A DNA stretch of 64,000 bases from Undibacterium paludis (GTDB lineage Bacteria > Pseudomonadota > Gammaproteobacteria > Burkholderiales > Burkholderiaceae_D): NCBI RefSeq assembly GCF_022568815.1, contig NZ_JAKZHX010000010.1, forward strand, positions 124,001 through 188,000, given 5' to 3'. This document shows, one piece after another, positions 25,906 to 34,180 of this stretch (position 1 is its first letter; each line of letters starts with the position of its first letter). The notes beneath the pieces are model-generated. The model did no database searches and was not told the DNA's origin. It saw nothing but the letters and a program-made list of their open reading frames with translations. The position numbers were made by a program, and so were the translations under genes.

Positions 25906-27075
25906 TTGAATCCTCTCAATTTCCCTGTTTCCCTCACTGCTCGAAAACCGGTAACACTGACCAGGCAACTGACTTCCTGTCTTTGCCCGCTGCTGATCGC
26001 CACGTCCCTACTCTGTAATCAGACCGCCATGGCTGCGGAAAAGAAACATGTGAAAAAGCATGCAGCTGCATCATCAGCAAGCACTGCCAGCAGCGGCAAA
26101 ACCCTTAAAAAAGAAGAAGGCCATTTTGAGCAGTGGAAGGAAGTCAACAACTTCATCGCCGAGATGGTGAACAAAAATGGCTTTACAGAAGCCGAACTGA
26201 AAGCCACCTTCAAGCAGGTCCGCTACACAGAGACCGCCAGACAACTGATGCGTCCGGCACCCGCTGGCAAACCCAAAAACTGGAAAGCCTATCGCGCCCG
26301 CTTTGTCGAACCCTATCGCATAGAAAATGGCATCGCCTTCTGGGACAAATATGCAAACGAGTTGGCCAGAGCAGAACAGCAATATGGCGTGCCCGCAGAA
26401 ATCATCGTCGGCCTGATCGGTGTGGAAACCATCTTCGGCAAACAAACCGGTGGCTTTCGTGTCATGGACGCCCTGACCACACTGGCATTCGATTACCCTG
26501 ACACACCCAACCGTGATGCGCGTATGGAATTTTTCCGCGCAGAACTTGAAAACATGCTACTGATGGCACGCGAATCTTCGCTGGATCCCTTTGTCTTCAA
26601 AGGTTCATACGCCGGCGCCATAGGCTGGCCGCAATTCATGCCTGGCAGCATCAGAAAGTATGCAGTGGACTTTGACGGTGACGGCAAAATCAACCTGACT
26701 GACTCCCCCGTGGACGCCATAGGCAGTGTCGCCCACTACCTGGCCGAGCATGGCTGGAAACGCAACTTGCCTGTCGCTTTTCCTGCAACACTGATCGTCA
26801 GTGACAAGTCCGAAGCTCTTACCACTGCCTTGGGGAAAGGTTTGACCGCCAGCTATCAATTGCAAGATTTAAAAGCCATCGCGACAACAGCCAGTAGCGA
26901 AGCGCCAGCAAATATCCCGTATGGGCTTGTCGATCTGCAAAATGGCAACGAAGCAACGGAGTATTGGCTTGCTACAGAGAACTTCTTTGCTATCACCTTG
27001 TACAACCGCAGCTACTTTTACGCGATGTCAGTTTATGACCTGGGGCGGACGATTGCAGCAGCTCGCGGAAAATGA
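25906..27075 (+). CDS. mltB: Lytic murein transglycosylase B family
   Basis: 389 residues. The catalytic Glu174 is in VGLIGVETIFGKQTGGFRVM, and the downstream SYAGAIGWPQFMPGS, KYAVDFDGDGKINL and SVAHYLAEHGWKR are the MltB-family substrate-cleft motifs. The enzyme cleaves the MurNAc-GlcNAc bond of peptidoglycan, giving 1,6-anhydro ends. A hydrophobic signal segment (LTSCLCPLLIATSLLCN, AMA cleavage) is present; there is a Cys but no clear lipobox, so it may be periplasmic and soluble. The start is a TTG without a good Shine-Dalgarno site; no other start would keep the signal peptide. A Lys/Ala/Ser-rich linker follows the signal. Confidence 0.88.
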   Translation: MNPLNFPVSLTARKPVTLTRQLTSCLCPLLIATSLLCNQTAMAAEKKHVKKHAAASSASTASSGKTLKKEEGHFEQWKEVNNFIAEMVNKNGFTEAELKATFKQVRYTETARQLMRPAPAGKPKNWKAYRARFVEPYRIENGIAFWDKYANELARAEQQYGVPAEIIVGLIGVETIFGKQTGGFRVMDALTTLAFDYPDTPNRDARMEFFRAELENMLLMARESSLDPFVFKGSYAGAIGWPQFMPGSIRKYAVDFDGDGKINLTDSPVDAIGSVAHYLAEHGWKRNLPVAFPATLIVSDKSEALTTALGKGLTASYQLQDLKAIATTASSEAPANIPYGLVDLQNGNEATEYWLATENFFAITLYNRSYFYAMSVYDLGRTIAAARGK

Positions 27076-27389
27076 ATGCAAATGGTACGTCTTAAGAAGA
27101 GATGAAGAAAAATACCTCTTTACAGACCTGTCGCCTCGATTGTTAATTTATGTTATTCTGGTAATAGATTACCGGAATCAACATTGCCATTCGGTATTTT
27201 TTAATCTAGAGTGTTGTTATCTTGTTGTCACATTTGCGTATGAATAAAGCAAGGTGTCAAGAGATTTAACAATGGTTTGCTAATTTTCTGACAAGCAAAT
27301 TCTATTTTAAAGATACAATATTACCGTTTGATTAATTTTTATTGAAGCAATTAAATAAAGCATCAATAGACAAAAACAGCGAGGTAATT
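27076..27389. other. AT-rich gap before the small HTH gene (314 bp)
   Basis: No gene is supported. An imperfect dyad TTCTGGTAAT-AG-ATTACCGGAA (27156-27177, one G-T pair) lies about 80 bp after the mltB stop, without a T-run. The strongly AT-rich stretch 27240-27350 includes TACAAT (27314-27319), a -10-like word about 70 bp before the HTH start; the nearest -35-like word (CTGACA, 27288-27293) is 20 bp away, so a promoter here is plausible but not firm. Confidence 0.4.
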
Positions 27390-27689
27390 ATGGCAAATTT
27401 GACCCAGCTTGAATCCGATGAAATCGACTATGATCCAAACAATCTGTTGGATACTCTGATCAAGCAATTGCATCTGAAAAATGATGCAGCACTCTCAAGA
27501 GCACTGGAAGTTGCACCACCAGTCATCAGTAAAATCAGGCATCGTCGCCTGCCGGTCGGCGCATCATTGCTGATCCGCATGCATGAAATCAGCGATGTCA
27601 GCATCAAGGAATTGCGTGAATTGATGGGCGACCGTCGTGCAAAATTCCGCATCAGCGACAAGCAATTCAAACCAAAAGACGCAGCGTAA
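27390..27689 (+). CDS. Small helix-turn-helix protein (XRE/Cro-like)
   Basis: 99 residues from ATG 27390 behind GAGGTAATT; the upstream ATG at 27342 has no such site. The central part reads as a lambda-repressor-like HTH: LDTLIKQLHLKNDAALSRAL, then EVAPPVISKIRHRRLPVGAS, LLIRMHEISDVSIKELRELMG. The recognition helix is APPVISKIRH. The C-terminal tail is basic (RRAKFRISDKQFKPKD). Such proteins occur in Oxalobacteraceae as conserved hypotheticals, by recollection. No partner toxin gene is beside it, so a toxin-antitoxin role is not supported. It is monocistronic and ended by the hairpin at 27753-27797. Confidence 0.75.
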   Translation: MANLTQLESDEIDYDPNNLLDTLIKQLHLKNDAALSRALEVAPPVISKIRHRRLPVGASLLIRMHEISDVSIKELRELMGDRRAKFRISDKQFKPKDAA

Positions 27690-27752
27690 TTCGTCCGAGG
27701 TTGACGGTCACCCGATCTTCTTTCTTGATGGTCGGAGACCGCGGCAGAATTG

Positions 27753-27797
27753 AAAAATACCGAAAGTGCGCCGAAAGCGTGGTTTCGGTATTTTTTT
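27753..27797. terminator. Bidirectional rho-independent terminator
   Basis: AAAAATACCGAAA pairs with TTTCGGTATTTTT around a 17-base loop; a T-run follows on the + side and the A-run gives a U-run on the - side. It lies between the convergent HTH gene (+) and cysM (-) and would serve both. Confidence 0.8.
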
Positions 27798-27898
27798 ATG
27801 CTTGTTCCAGCCGCTGCTTTACTGTTGCCGTCCGCCAACATAAAAAAACGGACACACTTTCCATGCGCCCGTCATTTCAATACCAGTTATTTCTTGGC

Positions 27899-28801
27899 TC
27901 AAGCCGGAAAAACACCCGTCGACAGGTAGCGGTCACCGCGATCACAAACAACAAATACAATGGTGGCGTTTTCTACCGTCTGGGCAATACGCAAGGCAAT
28001 TTCGCAGGCGCCGGCGGCAGAAATACCACAGAATATTCCCTCTTCCACTGCAAGCCTGCGCGCCATGTGCTCTGCATCTGCCTGCGAAACTGACTCCACT
28101 ACGTCGACCCTGGCCTTGTCATAAATCTTTGGCATATAAGCTTCGGGCCATTTGCGTATGCCAGGTATCTGTGAACCATCTTCGGGCTGCGCACCGACGA
28201 TCTGTATCTTCGGGTTTTGTTCTTTCAGGTAAGCCGATACACCCATAATGGTGCCCGTCGTTCCCATGGCGCTGACGAAGTGGGTAATCTCTCCCTTGGT
28301 ATCGCGCCAGATTTCTGGACCTGTTGTCTCGTAATGAGCGAGCGGATTATCAGGATTGGCGAACTGGTCGAGTATGACACCGCGCCCCTCCGCCTGCATT
28401 TGCTCGGCCAGGTCACGCGCATATTCCATGCCGCCAGTCTTCGGAGTCAGCATGATCTGCGCACCATAAGCAGCCATGCTCTGACGGCGTTCTATGCTCA
28501 GGTTTTCCGGCATCAGTAAAACCATTTTATAGCCACGCATCGCCGCTGCCATCGCCAGCGCAATACCGGTGTTGCCGCTGGTTGCTTCTATCAGCGTATC
28601 ACCCGGCTTGATGCGGCCACGTTCTTCTGCCCGCTTGATCATGGACAAGGCTGGCCTGTCCTTGACGGATCCGGCAGGATTATTACCTTCAAGCTTGCCC
28701 AGTATGACGTTGTTGCGCAATCGGTTGTTTTCACCTGGTATGCGTTGCAAGCGGACTAGCGGCGTATTGCCAATGGTGTCTTCGATGGTCAGATAGGACA
28801 T
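27899..28801 (-). CDS. cysM: Cysteine synthase B (O-phosphoserine/thiosulfate-using)
   Basis: 300 residues, the usual length for CysM. The PLP lysine is Lys47 in NPAGSVKDRPA, the CysM form of the motif; the PLP-phosphate loop GTTGT and the substrate loop EATSGNTGIA (72-81) are present, together with NPDNPLAHYETTGPEIW. The enzyme makes cysteine or S-sulfocysteine from O-acetylserine and sulfide or thiosulfate in the cytoplasm. In related genomes cysM lies near hldE/hldD and comEA; here comEA is upstream on the same strand, separated by a terminator, so cysM has its own promoter in 28802-28990. Confidence 0.93.
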   Translation of the reverse strand: MSYLTIEDTIGNTPLVRLQRIPGENNRLRNNVILGKLEGNNPAGSVKDRPALSMIKRAEERGRIKPGDTLIEATSGNTGIALAMAAAMRGYKMVLLMPENLSIERRQSMAAYGAQIMLTPKTGGMEYARDLAEQMQAEGRGVILDQFANPDNPLAHYETTGPEIWRDTKGEITHFVSAMGTTGTIMGVSAYLKEQNPKIQIVGAQPEDGSQIPGIRKWPEAYMPKIYDKARVDVVESVSQADAEHMARRLAVEEGIFCGISAAGACEIALRIAQTVENATIVFVVCDRGDRYLSTGVFPA

Positions 28802-28847
28802 AGTGAGCAGCTGAAAAATGCAAAGTCTTATTCTAATCTCAGTTACC

Positions 28848-28885
28848 CATAGGTGCTTGCCGCATAAGCACCTGCCGGACCTATG
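28848..28885 (-). promoter_or_regulatory. Overlapping alternative hairpins upstream of cysM
   Basis: AGGTGCTT (28851-28858) pairs perfectly with AAGCACCT (28866-28873) over a 7-base loop, and CATAGG (28848-28853) can instead pair with CCTATG (28880-28885). The two pairings exclude each other because they share AGG. They lie 50-85 bp before the cysM start. This could be leader RNA structure or an accidental dyad. Confidence 0.35.
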
Positions 28886-28990
28886 TCTTTATCTGCGACG
28901 TCAGCTGTTTTTGTTCATTTAGCTAGAGAAATCAAGCCCTTCACGCATCAAACCAGGCCATCGCACATGCTTATACATATTTTGCATAAG

Positions 28991-29020
28991 CTAATAAAAA
29001 ACCCCGGAACAGTTCCGGGG
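28991..29020 (-). terminator. Rho-independent terminator of the ComEA-like gene
   Basis: CCCCGGAAC-A-GTTCCGGGG (29002-29020) is a perfect 9-bp GC-rich hairpin; on the - strand it is followed by six U residues. It is 43 bp after the stop of the helix-hairpin-helix protein and separates it from cysM. Confidence 0.9.
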
Positions 29021-29062
29021 GCCCTGGTAATTCGCACTAATGATGCTGAAGCTACCTGGTTT

Positions 29063-29548
29063 TCACTTCTTGGCGCTGGCAGATGCCTTGGATGCGGCGG
29101 ATGCAGCAGAAGCAGCTGCTGGCGTTGCCGGAGCAGTCGGCGCTGAAGCCTTGGCAGCAGCAGATGCGGAGGCTGACGGGGCAGAGGCTTTGTCAGTCTT
29201 GTCTGCTTTATCTGCCTTGCTGGCCTTCTCGGCTTTATCTGCCTTGGCAGAAGCAGCAGGTTTTGCAGCGGCGCCCGGCTTGGCCTGGCCATTGACAGTC
29301 AAGCCTGCTTCAGACAGCTTGGTAGAATTCTTTTCGCCTATGCCTTTGACGCGGCTTTCAAAATCAGCCCAGTCCTTGAAGGCGCCATTCTTGGTACGCT
29401 CTTCGATGATGGCCTTGGATTTGGCCGGGCCTATGCCCTTGATACCATCGAGTGCAGCCTGATCCCCTTTATTGACATCGACATCAGCAAATGCAAAACC
29501 TGTAGCAGCCAACAAGGCCATCATTGCAAACAGTAATTTCTTCAACAT
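29063..29548 (-). CDS. Exported helix-hairpin-helix (ComEA-like) protein with Ala/Lys-rich tail
   Basis: 161 residues. Signal peptide MLKKLLFAMMALLAATGFAFA (1-21), then a double helix-hairpin-helix domain, DVNKGDQAALDGIKGIGPAK (about 24-43) and FKDWADFESRVKGIGEKN (57-74). The GIGPAK and GIGEKN hairpins bind the DNA backbone in the ComEA family. Residues 88-161 are low-complexity Ala/Lys/Ser (KADKAEKASKADKADK, then AAAKASAPTAPATPAAA), reminiscent of histone H1-like tails. Exported DNA-binding proteins of this size take part in DNA uptake into the periplasm; that is a family-based suggestion. Monocistronic with its own terminator. Confidence 0.85.
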   Translation of the reverse strand: MLKKLLFAMMALLAATGFAFADVDVNKGDQAALDGIKGIGPAKSKAIIEERTKNGAFKDWADFESRVKGIGEKNSTKLSEAGLTVNGQAKPGAAAKPAASAKADKAEKASKADKADKTDKASAPSASASAAAKASAPTAPATPAAASAASAASKASASAKK

Positions 29549-29688
29549 GCGAACACTCCCTAGAAATTTGAACAGCCATTTTTCAGATATATAGTCCAGT
29601 ATGATTCCCTGCCCTACATGGACATCAACGAATCCGGCACGGAATCGTTGACAAGTATTTCACAGAAATGTGTCAGTTTGAAGGCAGG

Positions 29689-30582
29689 TTATGGTACCGA
29701 AACCTGATCCCCAAGTTTCTCCAGCAAAAAATCAATAAAGCAACGCAGCTTGGCCGGCATCTGGCGTCTGCTGGCATATACAGCGTACAGATTGCCGTCA
29801 AAGCCGGAACCATCTGCACCGACTGTTTTCAGCCTGCCGGTAGCCAGGTCATGATCAACCAGCCATCCAGGCAAGAACGCAGCCCCCATACTGGCCAGCA
29901 CACAATGGTAGCTCAGGGTCGTGTCACTGGATTTCATGATGGTATTGAACTTCAGTGCGGGGTCATTCGCCAGCGATGGCAGGTTCAGGCGTTCCAGTTG
30001 AACATAATTCGGCATGATCATGGCAATGGTCCTCCTTTCGCCAGCCAGTTTTTGCCTGTCCAGAAAAGCCGGTGTGGCAACAAGGTGAAATTTGAGGCTG
30101 CATACCCGCCTGGCGATCAGCGATGGTGTAGGGTCATCAGTCACGCGCAGGGCCAGGTCAAAGCCGTCCGCCACCAGGTCTGCCATATGATTATCGAGAT
30201 GCAGGTCAATGCGTATTTCCGGATAGCTGGAGTGAAATTCAGCCAACAGGTCAGCAAAACCTGCATTGGCACACCAGACTGGCGCACTGATTTTCAATTC
30301 GCCGCGTGGTGGCCCGCCAGCCTGTGCCAGGCTAGCGACGGCAGTATCAAGAATATCGAGCGCCTGCCGCCCCTGCTCGAAAAAATTTTTACCCGCCTCG
30401 GTCAGGCTCATGCTGCGACTGCTGCGATTGAGCAGACGCGCGCCAAGCTTGCGCTCCAGCCTGGCGATATGCTTGCTGACCATGGGTGCCGCCATGCCAA
30501 GCCGGTCAGCCGCCGCCGTGAAACTGCCAGCCTCGACGATTTCGCGAAACACCCTGATGCCGTTGATATCGAGCTCGTCCAT
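29689..30582 (-). CDS. LysR-family transcriptional regulator
   Basis: 297 residues. The winged helix covers residues 5-65 with the recognition helix in AADRLGMAAPMVSKHIARLE and the LysR wing RLLNRSSRSMSLTEAG. The C-terminal periplasmic-binding-like domain starts near 92 (GELKISAPVW). Regulators of the CrgA/AaeR-like subgroup share the SRSMSLTEAGKNFFEQ pattern. It diverges from the LigB dioxygenase gene at 30762, the classical LysR arrangement with the target across a shared promoter region, and the dyad at 30618-30635 is the likely binding site. Confidence 0.92.
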   Translation of the reverse strand: MDELDINGIRVFREIVEAGSFTAAADRLGMAAPMVSKHIARLERKLGARLLNRSSRSMSLTEAGKNFFEQGRQALDILDTAVASLAQAGGPPRGELKISAPVWCANAGFADLLAEFHSSYPEIRIDLHLDNHMADLVADGFDLALRVTDDPTPSLIARRVCSLKFHLVATPAFLDRQKLAGERRTIAMIMPNYVQLERLNLPSLANDPALKFNTIMKSSDTTLSYHCVLASMGAAFLPGWLVDHDLATGRLKTVGADGSGFDGNLYAVYASRRQMPAKLRCFIDFLLEKLGDQVSVP

Positions 30583-30617
30583 GCCATGCCTTTGGGTCGT
30601 CAGAGAAGTCTTTCAAT

Positions 30618-30635
30618 GTTTCCATTTATGGAAAC
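30618..30635. promoter_or_regulatory. Palindromic operator candidate in the lysR-dioxygenase region
   Basis: GTTTCCAT-TT-ATGGAAAC is an 18-bp site with perfect 8-bp arms, 36 bp from the LysR start and 127 bp from the dioxygenase start. LysR sites have T-N11-A cores inside dyads; this one contains several such spacings. Binding by the adjacent LysR protein is inferred from position. Confidence 0.55.
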
Positions 30636-30761
30636 AATACAATTACTTTAACACTATCGATTTCCGGATTGAGAAACATTATCATGAAAAATAATGTAAA
30701 GCTTGCACGCAAGTCATTCACGTAGCTGATCCCTTTCGATCAGTCATCGCAAAGGACAAAT

Positions 30762-31568
30762 ATGAAATTGCCTACCTACTTCATCTCGCACGGCGGCGGC
30801 CCCTGGCCCTATATGGAAGATTTACGGCGCGCCATGCATGCGCTGGAAGTATCGCTGGTCGACATACCGCACCAGTTGCCCGAAAAACCCAAGGCGATAT
30901 TGATGATATCCGCCCACTGGGAAGAGACTTCATTCCGCGTCATGAGCAACCCATGGCCGGGCATGGTGTATGACTATTCCGGTTTTCCCGAGCACACCTA
31001 CAAAATACGCTACCCGGCCCCAGGCATGCCGGCGCTGGCCGAACAGGTTGTCAGCCTGATCAGGCAAGCCGCTCTGCCAGCACAGCTTGACAGCCAGCGC
31101 GGGTTTGACCATGGCGCATTCGCACCGCTGGCAGTCATGTACCCCGAGGCCGATATGCCGGTGGTGCAATTGTCACTACGCACGGGCCTGGACCCGGCAG
31201 AGCACCTGGCACTGGGCAGGGCGCTGGCGCCTTTGCGTGACGAAGGCGTGCTGATCATCGGCAGCGGCCTCAGTTACCACAACCTGCGTCGTTTTGGCCC
31301 GCTGGCGAAAGAACCTTCATCAAGCTTTGATGACTGGCTGCAGGACAGCCTGGTCGCCAGCAGCACGACAGAAAGAGTCGCCCGCCTGATCCACTGGGAA
31401 GACGCCCCGTCAGCACGCATCGCCCACCCCAGGGAAGAGCATTTATTGCCGTTGATGGTGGCAGCGGGCGCTGCAGAAGGAGAAGTCGCCAGTTGCGTTT
31501 ATCATGAAGAAAACATCTTTGGCGGCGTGGTCGCATCGAGCTTTCGCTTTGGTGCAATAGACAATTAA
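30762..31568 (+). CDS. DODA-type LigB-family extradiol dioxygenase
   Basis: 268 residues. Candidate metal-binding and catalytic histidines are in FISHGGGPW (His9), LMISAHWEE, FDHGAFAPLAVMYPEAD and PREEHLLPL. This set and length fit the DODA (4,5-DOPA extradiol dioxygenase/YgiD) branch, which uses Fe or Zn to open catechol rings. ISHGGG...P replaces the more common SHGSP, so the substrate may differ. Start at ATG 30762 behind AAAGGACA. Divergent to the LysR gene and closed by the hairpin at 31581-31618. Confidence 0.88.
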   Translation: MKLPTYFISHGGGPWPYMEDLRRAMHALEVSLVDIPHQLPEKPKAILMISAHWEETSFRVMSNPWPGMVYDYSGFPEHTYKIRYPAPGMPALAEQVVSLIRQAALPAQLDSQRGFDHGAFAPLAVMYPEADMPVVQLSLRTGLDPAEHLALGRALAPLRDEGVLIIGSGLSYHNLRRFGPLAKEPSSSFDDWLQDSLVASSTTERVARLIHWEDAPSARIAHPREEHLLPLMVAAGAAEGEVASCVYHEENIFGGVVASSFRFGAIDN

Positions 31569-31580
31569 CGACCTGTCAGC

Positions 31581-31618
31581 GGTAAGGAGCAGGCGAGCCT
31601 GAGTGCCTGCTCCTTACC
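31581..31618. terminator. Long hairpin between convergent genes
   Basis: GGTAAGGAGCAGGC and GCCTGCTCCTTACC form a perfect 14-bp stem with a 10-base loop, placed 12 bp after the dioxygenase stop and 16 bp after the end of hldA on the other strand. The T-run is weak (CCCTTGATC), so efficiency is uncertain, but placement fits a shared terminator. Confidence 0.65.
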
Positions 31619-31634
31619 CTTGATCATTACATCA

Positions 31635-32561
31635 TCATGCAGGGAACAGTTCTTCTCGTGTCACGGTCGCTGTACCCAGCTTGCCGACCACAATGCCACC
31701 GGCACGATTGGCGATGACCACCGCTTCTTGCATGGATTTGCCCTGCGCCAGCATGACAGCCATGGTGGCGATGACGGTATCCCCGGCGCCAGAGACATCA
31801 AACACTTCGCGCGCCATGGCGGGTACATGGGTCACGCCATCGGCAGTGAACAGGGTCATGCCTTCTTCCGAGCGGGTCAGCAACAGACCGTCGAGTTGCA
31901 AATCCATGCGCAGTTGCTGGGCCTTTGCCGTCAGTTCTTCTTCGCTGGCCCAGTCACCAATGATCTGCTTTAACTCTGACTTGTTCGGCGTCAGCAGGCT
32001 GGCGCCGGCATAACGCCTGAAGTCACTGCCCTTGGGATCAACCAGCACGATTTTACCGGCAGACCTGGCGGCAGTTATCATGGCACTGACATTCACCAGA
32101 CTGCCCTTGGCATAGTCAGACAACACCACAACATCAAAGCCGGTCAATAAAGAGTTGAAACGATTGAGCTTGTCGCGCAACACATGCTCTGTCGGGCGCT
32201 CTTCAAAATCGATGCGCAGCAACTGCTGCTGGCGGCCTATCACGCGCAATTTGATGATGGTGGAAATCTGCTGGTCACGACTCAGGTAAGTCTGTATGCC
32301 GGAGGATTCGAGCAGGCGCTCCACACTGTTGCCGGCATCATCATCACCAATCACTCCCATCAATGCAGCCTGCACACCGAGCGCCACCGCATTGCGGGCA
32401 ACGTTGGCCGCACCACCAAGGCGCTCTTCGCTCTTTTCCACGCGTACGACAGGTACAGGCGCTTCCGGCGAAATGCGATTGACTTCGCCGAACCAGTAGC
32501 GGTCCAGCATCACATCGCCGGCAACCAGAATACGTTTAGTTTTTGCGTCCATATGCTGCAT
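31635..32561 (-). CDS. hldA: D-glycero-beta-D-manno-heptose-7-phosphate kinase
   Basis: 308 residues of PfkB/ribokinase fold: N-terminal AGDVMLDRYWFGEVNRISPEAP, GGAANVARN substrate loop, and the C-terminal FDVSGAGDTVIATMA with the catalytic Asp in GAGD. It corresponds to the RfaE N-terminal (HldA) domain; the nucleotidyltransferase (HldC) part of bifunctional HldE is absent, as in many betaproteobacteria with split genes. It phosphorylates heptose-7-phosphate at C1 for LPS core synthesis. Its start lies two bases after the ugd stop (translational coupling). ATG 32561 or the ATG three codons later are both possible. Confidence 0.9.
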   Translation of the reverse strand: MQHMDAKTKRILVAGDVMLDRYWFGEVNRISPEAPVPVVRVEKSEERLGGAANVARNAVALGVQAALMGVIGDDDAGNSVERLLESSGIQTYLSRDQQISTIIKLRVIGRQQQLLRIDFEERPTEHVLRDKLNRFNSLLTGFDVVVLSDYAKGSLVNVSAMITAARSAGKIVLVDPKGSDFRRYAGASLLTPNKSELKQIIGDWASEEELTAKAQQLRMDLQLDGLLLTRSEEGMTLFTADGVTHVPAMAREVFDVSGAGDTVIATMAVMLAQGKSMQEAVVIANRAGGIVVGKLGTATVTREELFPA

Positions 32562-32563
32562 AG

Positions 32564-33937
32564 TTATTTATTCGTGAGTACCGAGCGGCCTATGCCGTGG
32601 TATTCAATACCGAGCTCAGTCATGACGTCAGGCTCAAACAGGTTACGCCCATCAAAGATGACCGGTTGCTTCAGTTTGGTCTTGACCAGATCAAAGTCCG
32701 GGCTACGGAAGGCCTTCCATTCGGTCACGATGGCCAGGGCGTCAGCATCAGTCAGTGCATCCATGGGATTAGCCGCATAGCGTATGGACTCCAGCAATTC
32801 AGGGGCATCATAAAAATCGAGCTCCAGCACGCGTCTGGCTTCCTGCATGGACACCGGGTCATACACGGCGACAGTCGCACCAGAACGCAGCAACTCACCA
32901 AGCAGTACGCGTGAAGAGGCTGCGCGCATGTCGTCCGTATTGGGCTTGAATGCCAGACCCCAGACGGCGAAATGACGGCCACTCAGGTTCTGCCCAAAAC
33001 GCTGCTGTATCTTGTTGCCCAGCACCTGCTTTTGCCTTGCATTAACGGCTTCCACCGCCTGCAGGATCAGCAGGTTCAGGCCATAATCCTGGGCTGTGCG
33101 CTCCAGTGCCTGCACGTCTTTGGGGAAACAGGAACCGCCGTAGCCGCAACCGGCATACAAAAAGCTGTGACCTATGCGCGGATCAGAACCTATGCCATGA
33201 CGAACTGCCTCGATATCGGCACCGACATGGTCAGCCAGGTTGGCCAGCTCATTCATGAAAGAAATGCGTGTCGCCAGCATGGCATTGGCCGCATATTTGG
33301 TGAACTCGGCGGAGCGTACATCCATCCAGAAAGTACGCTCGTGATTGCGGTTGAAGGGCATGTACAGCTTCTTCATCTGGCTGCGCGCCTTTTCACCCTG
33401 GGGCGTCTGGTCGCAACCGATGACGATGCGGTCAGGGCGCATGAAGTCTTCAACCGCCGCGCCTTCCTTTAAAAACTCAGGATTGGAGACCACAGAGAAT
33501 TCTGCCGTTGCACCGCGACCAGCCAGCTCTTCAGAAATCGCTGCACTAACGCGGTCTGCCGTACCGACAGGCACGGTAGATTTATCAACGATGACCTTGA
33601 AGCCCGTCATGTATTTGCCGATATTCCTGGCTGCTGCCAGCACATATTGCAGATCAGCAGAACCATCTTCGTCAGGCGGTGTGCCGACAGCGATGAACTG
33701 TACATCCCCATGTTTGACACTGGCTTCTACGTCGGTAGAGAACTGTATGCGGCCGGCAGCGCGATTACGCGCAACAATCTCTTCGAGGCCAGGTTCATGG
33801 ATGGGGATGCCGCCATTGTTGAGGATATCAATCTTGCGCGGATCGACATCCAGGCAGAACACGTCATTACCCAGCTCAGCCAGGCAAGCACCTGTGACCA
33901 GACCGACATAACCTGTACCAATAATTGTGATTTTCAT
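32564..33937 (-). CDS. ugd: UDP-glucose 6-dehydrogenase
   Basis: 457 residues from ATG 33937 ([16 protein letters not shown]); 20 residues upstream in frame have no family match. The Rossmann GxGYVG motif is at the N terminus, the catalytic Cys is in [12 protein letters not shown], and the C-terminal UDP-binding domain contains [15 protein letters not shown]. It oxidises UDP-glucose to UDP-glucuronate in two NAD-dependent steps, for polysaccharide or LPS modification. Followed directly by hldA; both belong to the LPS gene group with lapAB. Confidence 0.93.
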   Translation of the reverse strand: MKITIIGTGYVGLVTGACLAELGNDVFCLDVDPRKIDILNNGGIPIHEPGLEEIVARNRAAGRIQFSTDVEASVKHGDVQFIAVGTPPDEDGSADLQYVLAAARNIGKYMTGFKVIVDKSTVPVGTADRVSAAISEELAGRGATAEFSVVSNPEFLKEGAAVEDFMRPDRIVIGCDQTPQGEKARSQMKKLYMPFNRNHERTFWMDVRSAEFTKYAANAMLATRISFMNELANLADHVGADIEAVRHGIGSDPRIGHSFLYAGCGYGGSCFPKDVQALERTAQDYGLNLLILQAVEAVNARQKQVLGNKIQQRFGQNLSGRHFAVWGLAFKPNTDDMRAASSRVLLGELLRSGATVAVYDPVSMQEARRVLELDFYDAPELLESIRYAANPMDALTDADALAIVTEWKAFRSPDFDLVKTKLKQPVIFDGRNLFEPDVMTELGIEYHGIGRSVLTNK

Positions 33938-34101
33938 TTTTTGATCACCAAATAAAAATAAGTCATTCTGTACATCTGAGTATCCAGTAATCCACATAGA
34001 GTTTCAGATCACAGCCCTTATTCAACATTCTTTTAATTTAACGAGTATCGATGAATTCCAATATAAGCGTAGCGAGCGGTGCCACTTTTTTGAGAAGCGT
34101 T

Positions 34102-34117
34102 TCGTACTGAAGTACGA
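34102..34117. repeat. Palindrome in the lapB-ugd gap
   Basis: TCGTACT-GA-AGTACGA is a perfect 7-bp inverted repeat in the 243-bp gap. The nearby AGCGTAGCGAG word (about 34065) also occurs in the repeat block at 590-790, so this gap may hold a fragment of the same dispersed repeat. No promoter was clear. Confidence 0.4.
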
Positions 34118-34180
34118 CGATGAGTTTCCCACTTCAACAAACTAAAAATCGCTCCGCACAGTAGCTTGGACCGGGATTCA

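Noticed and set aside
27390..27689. Antitoxin of a toxin-antitoxin pair
   Set aside because: No adjacent small toxin-like gene; the gene is monocistronic with a terminator.
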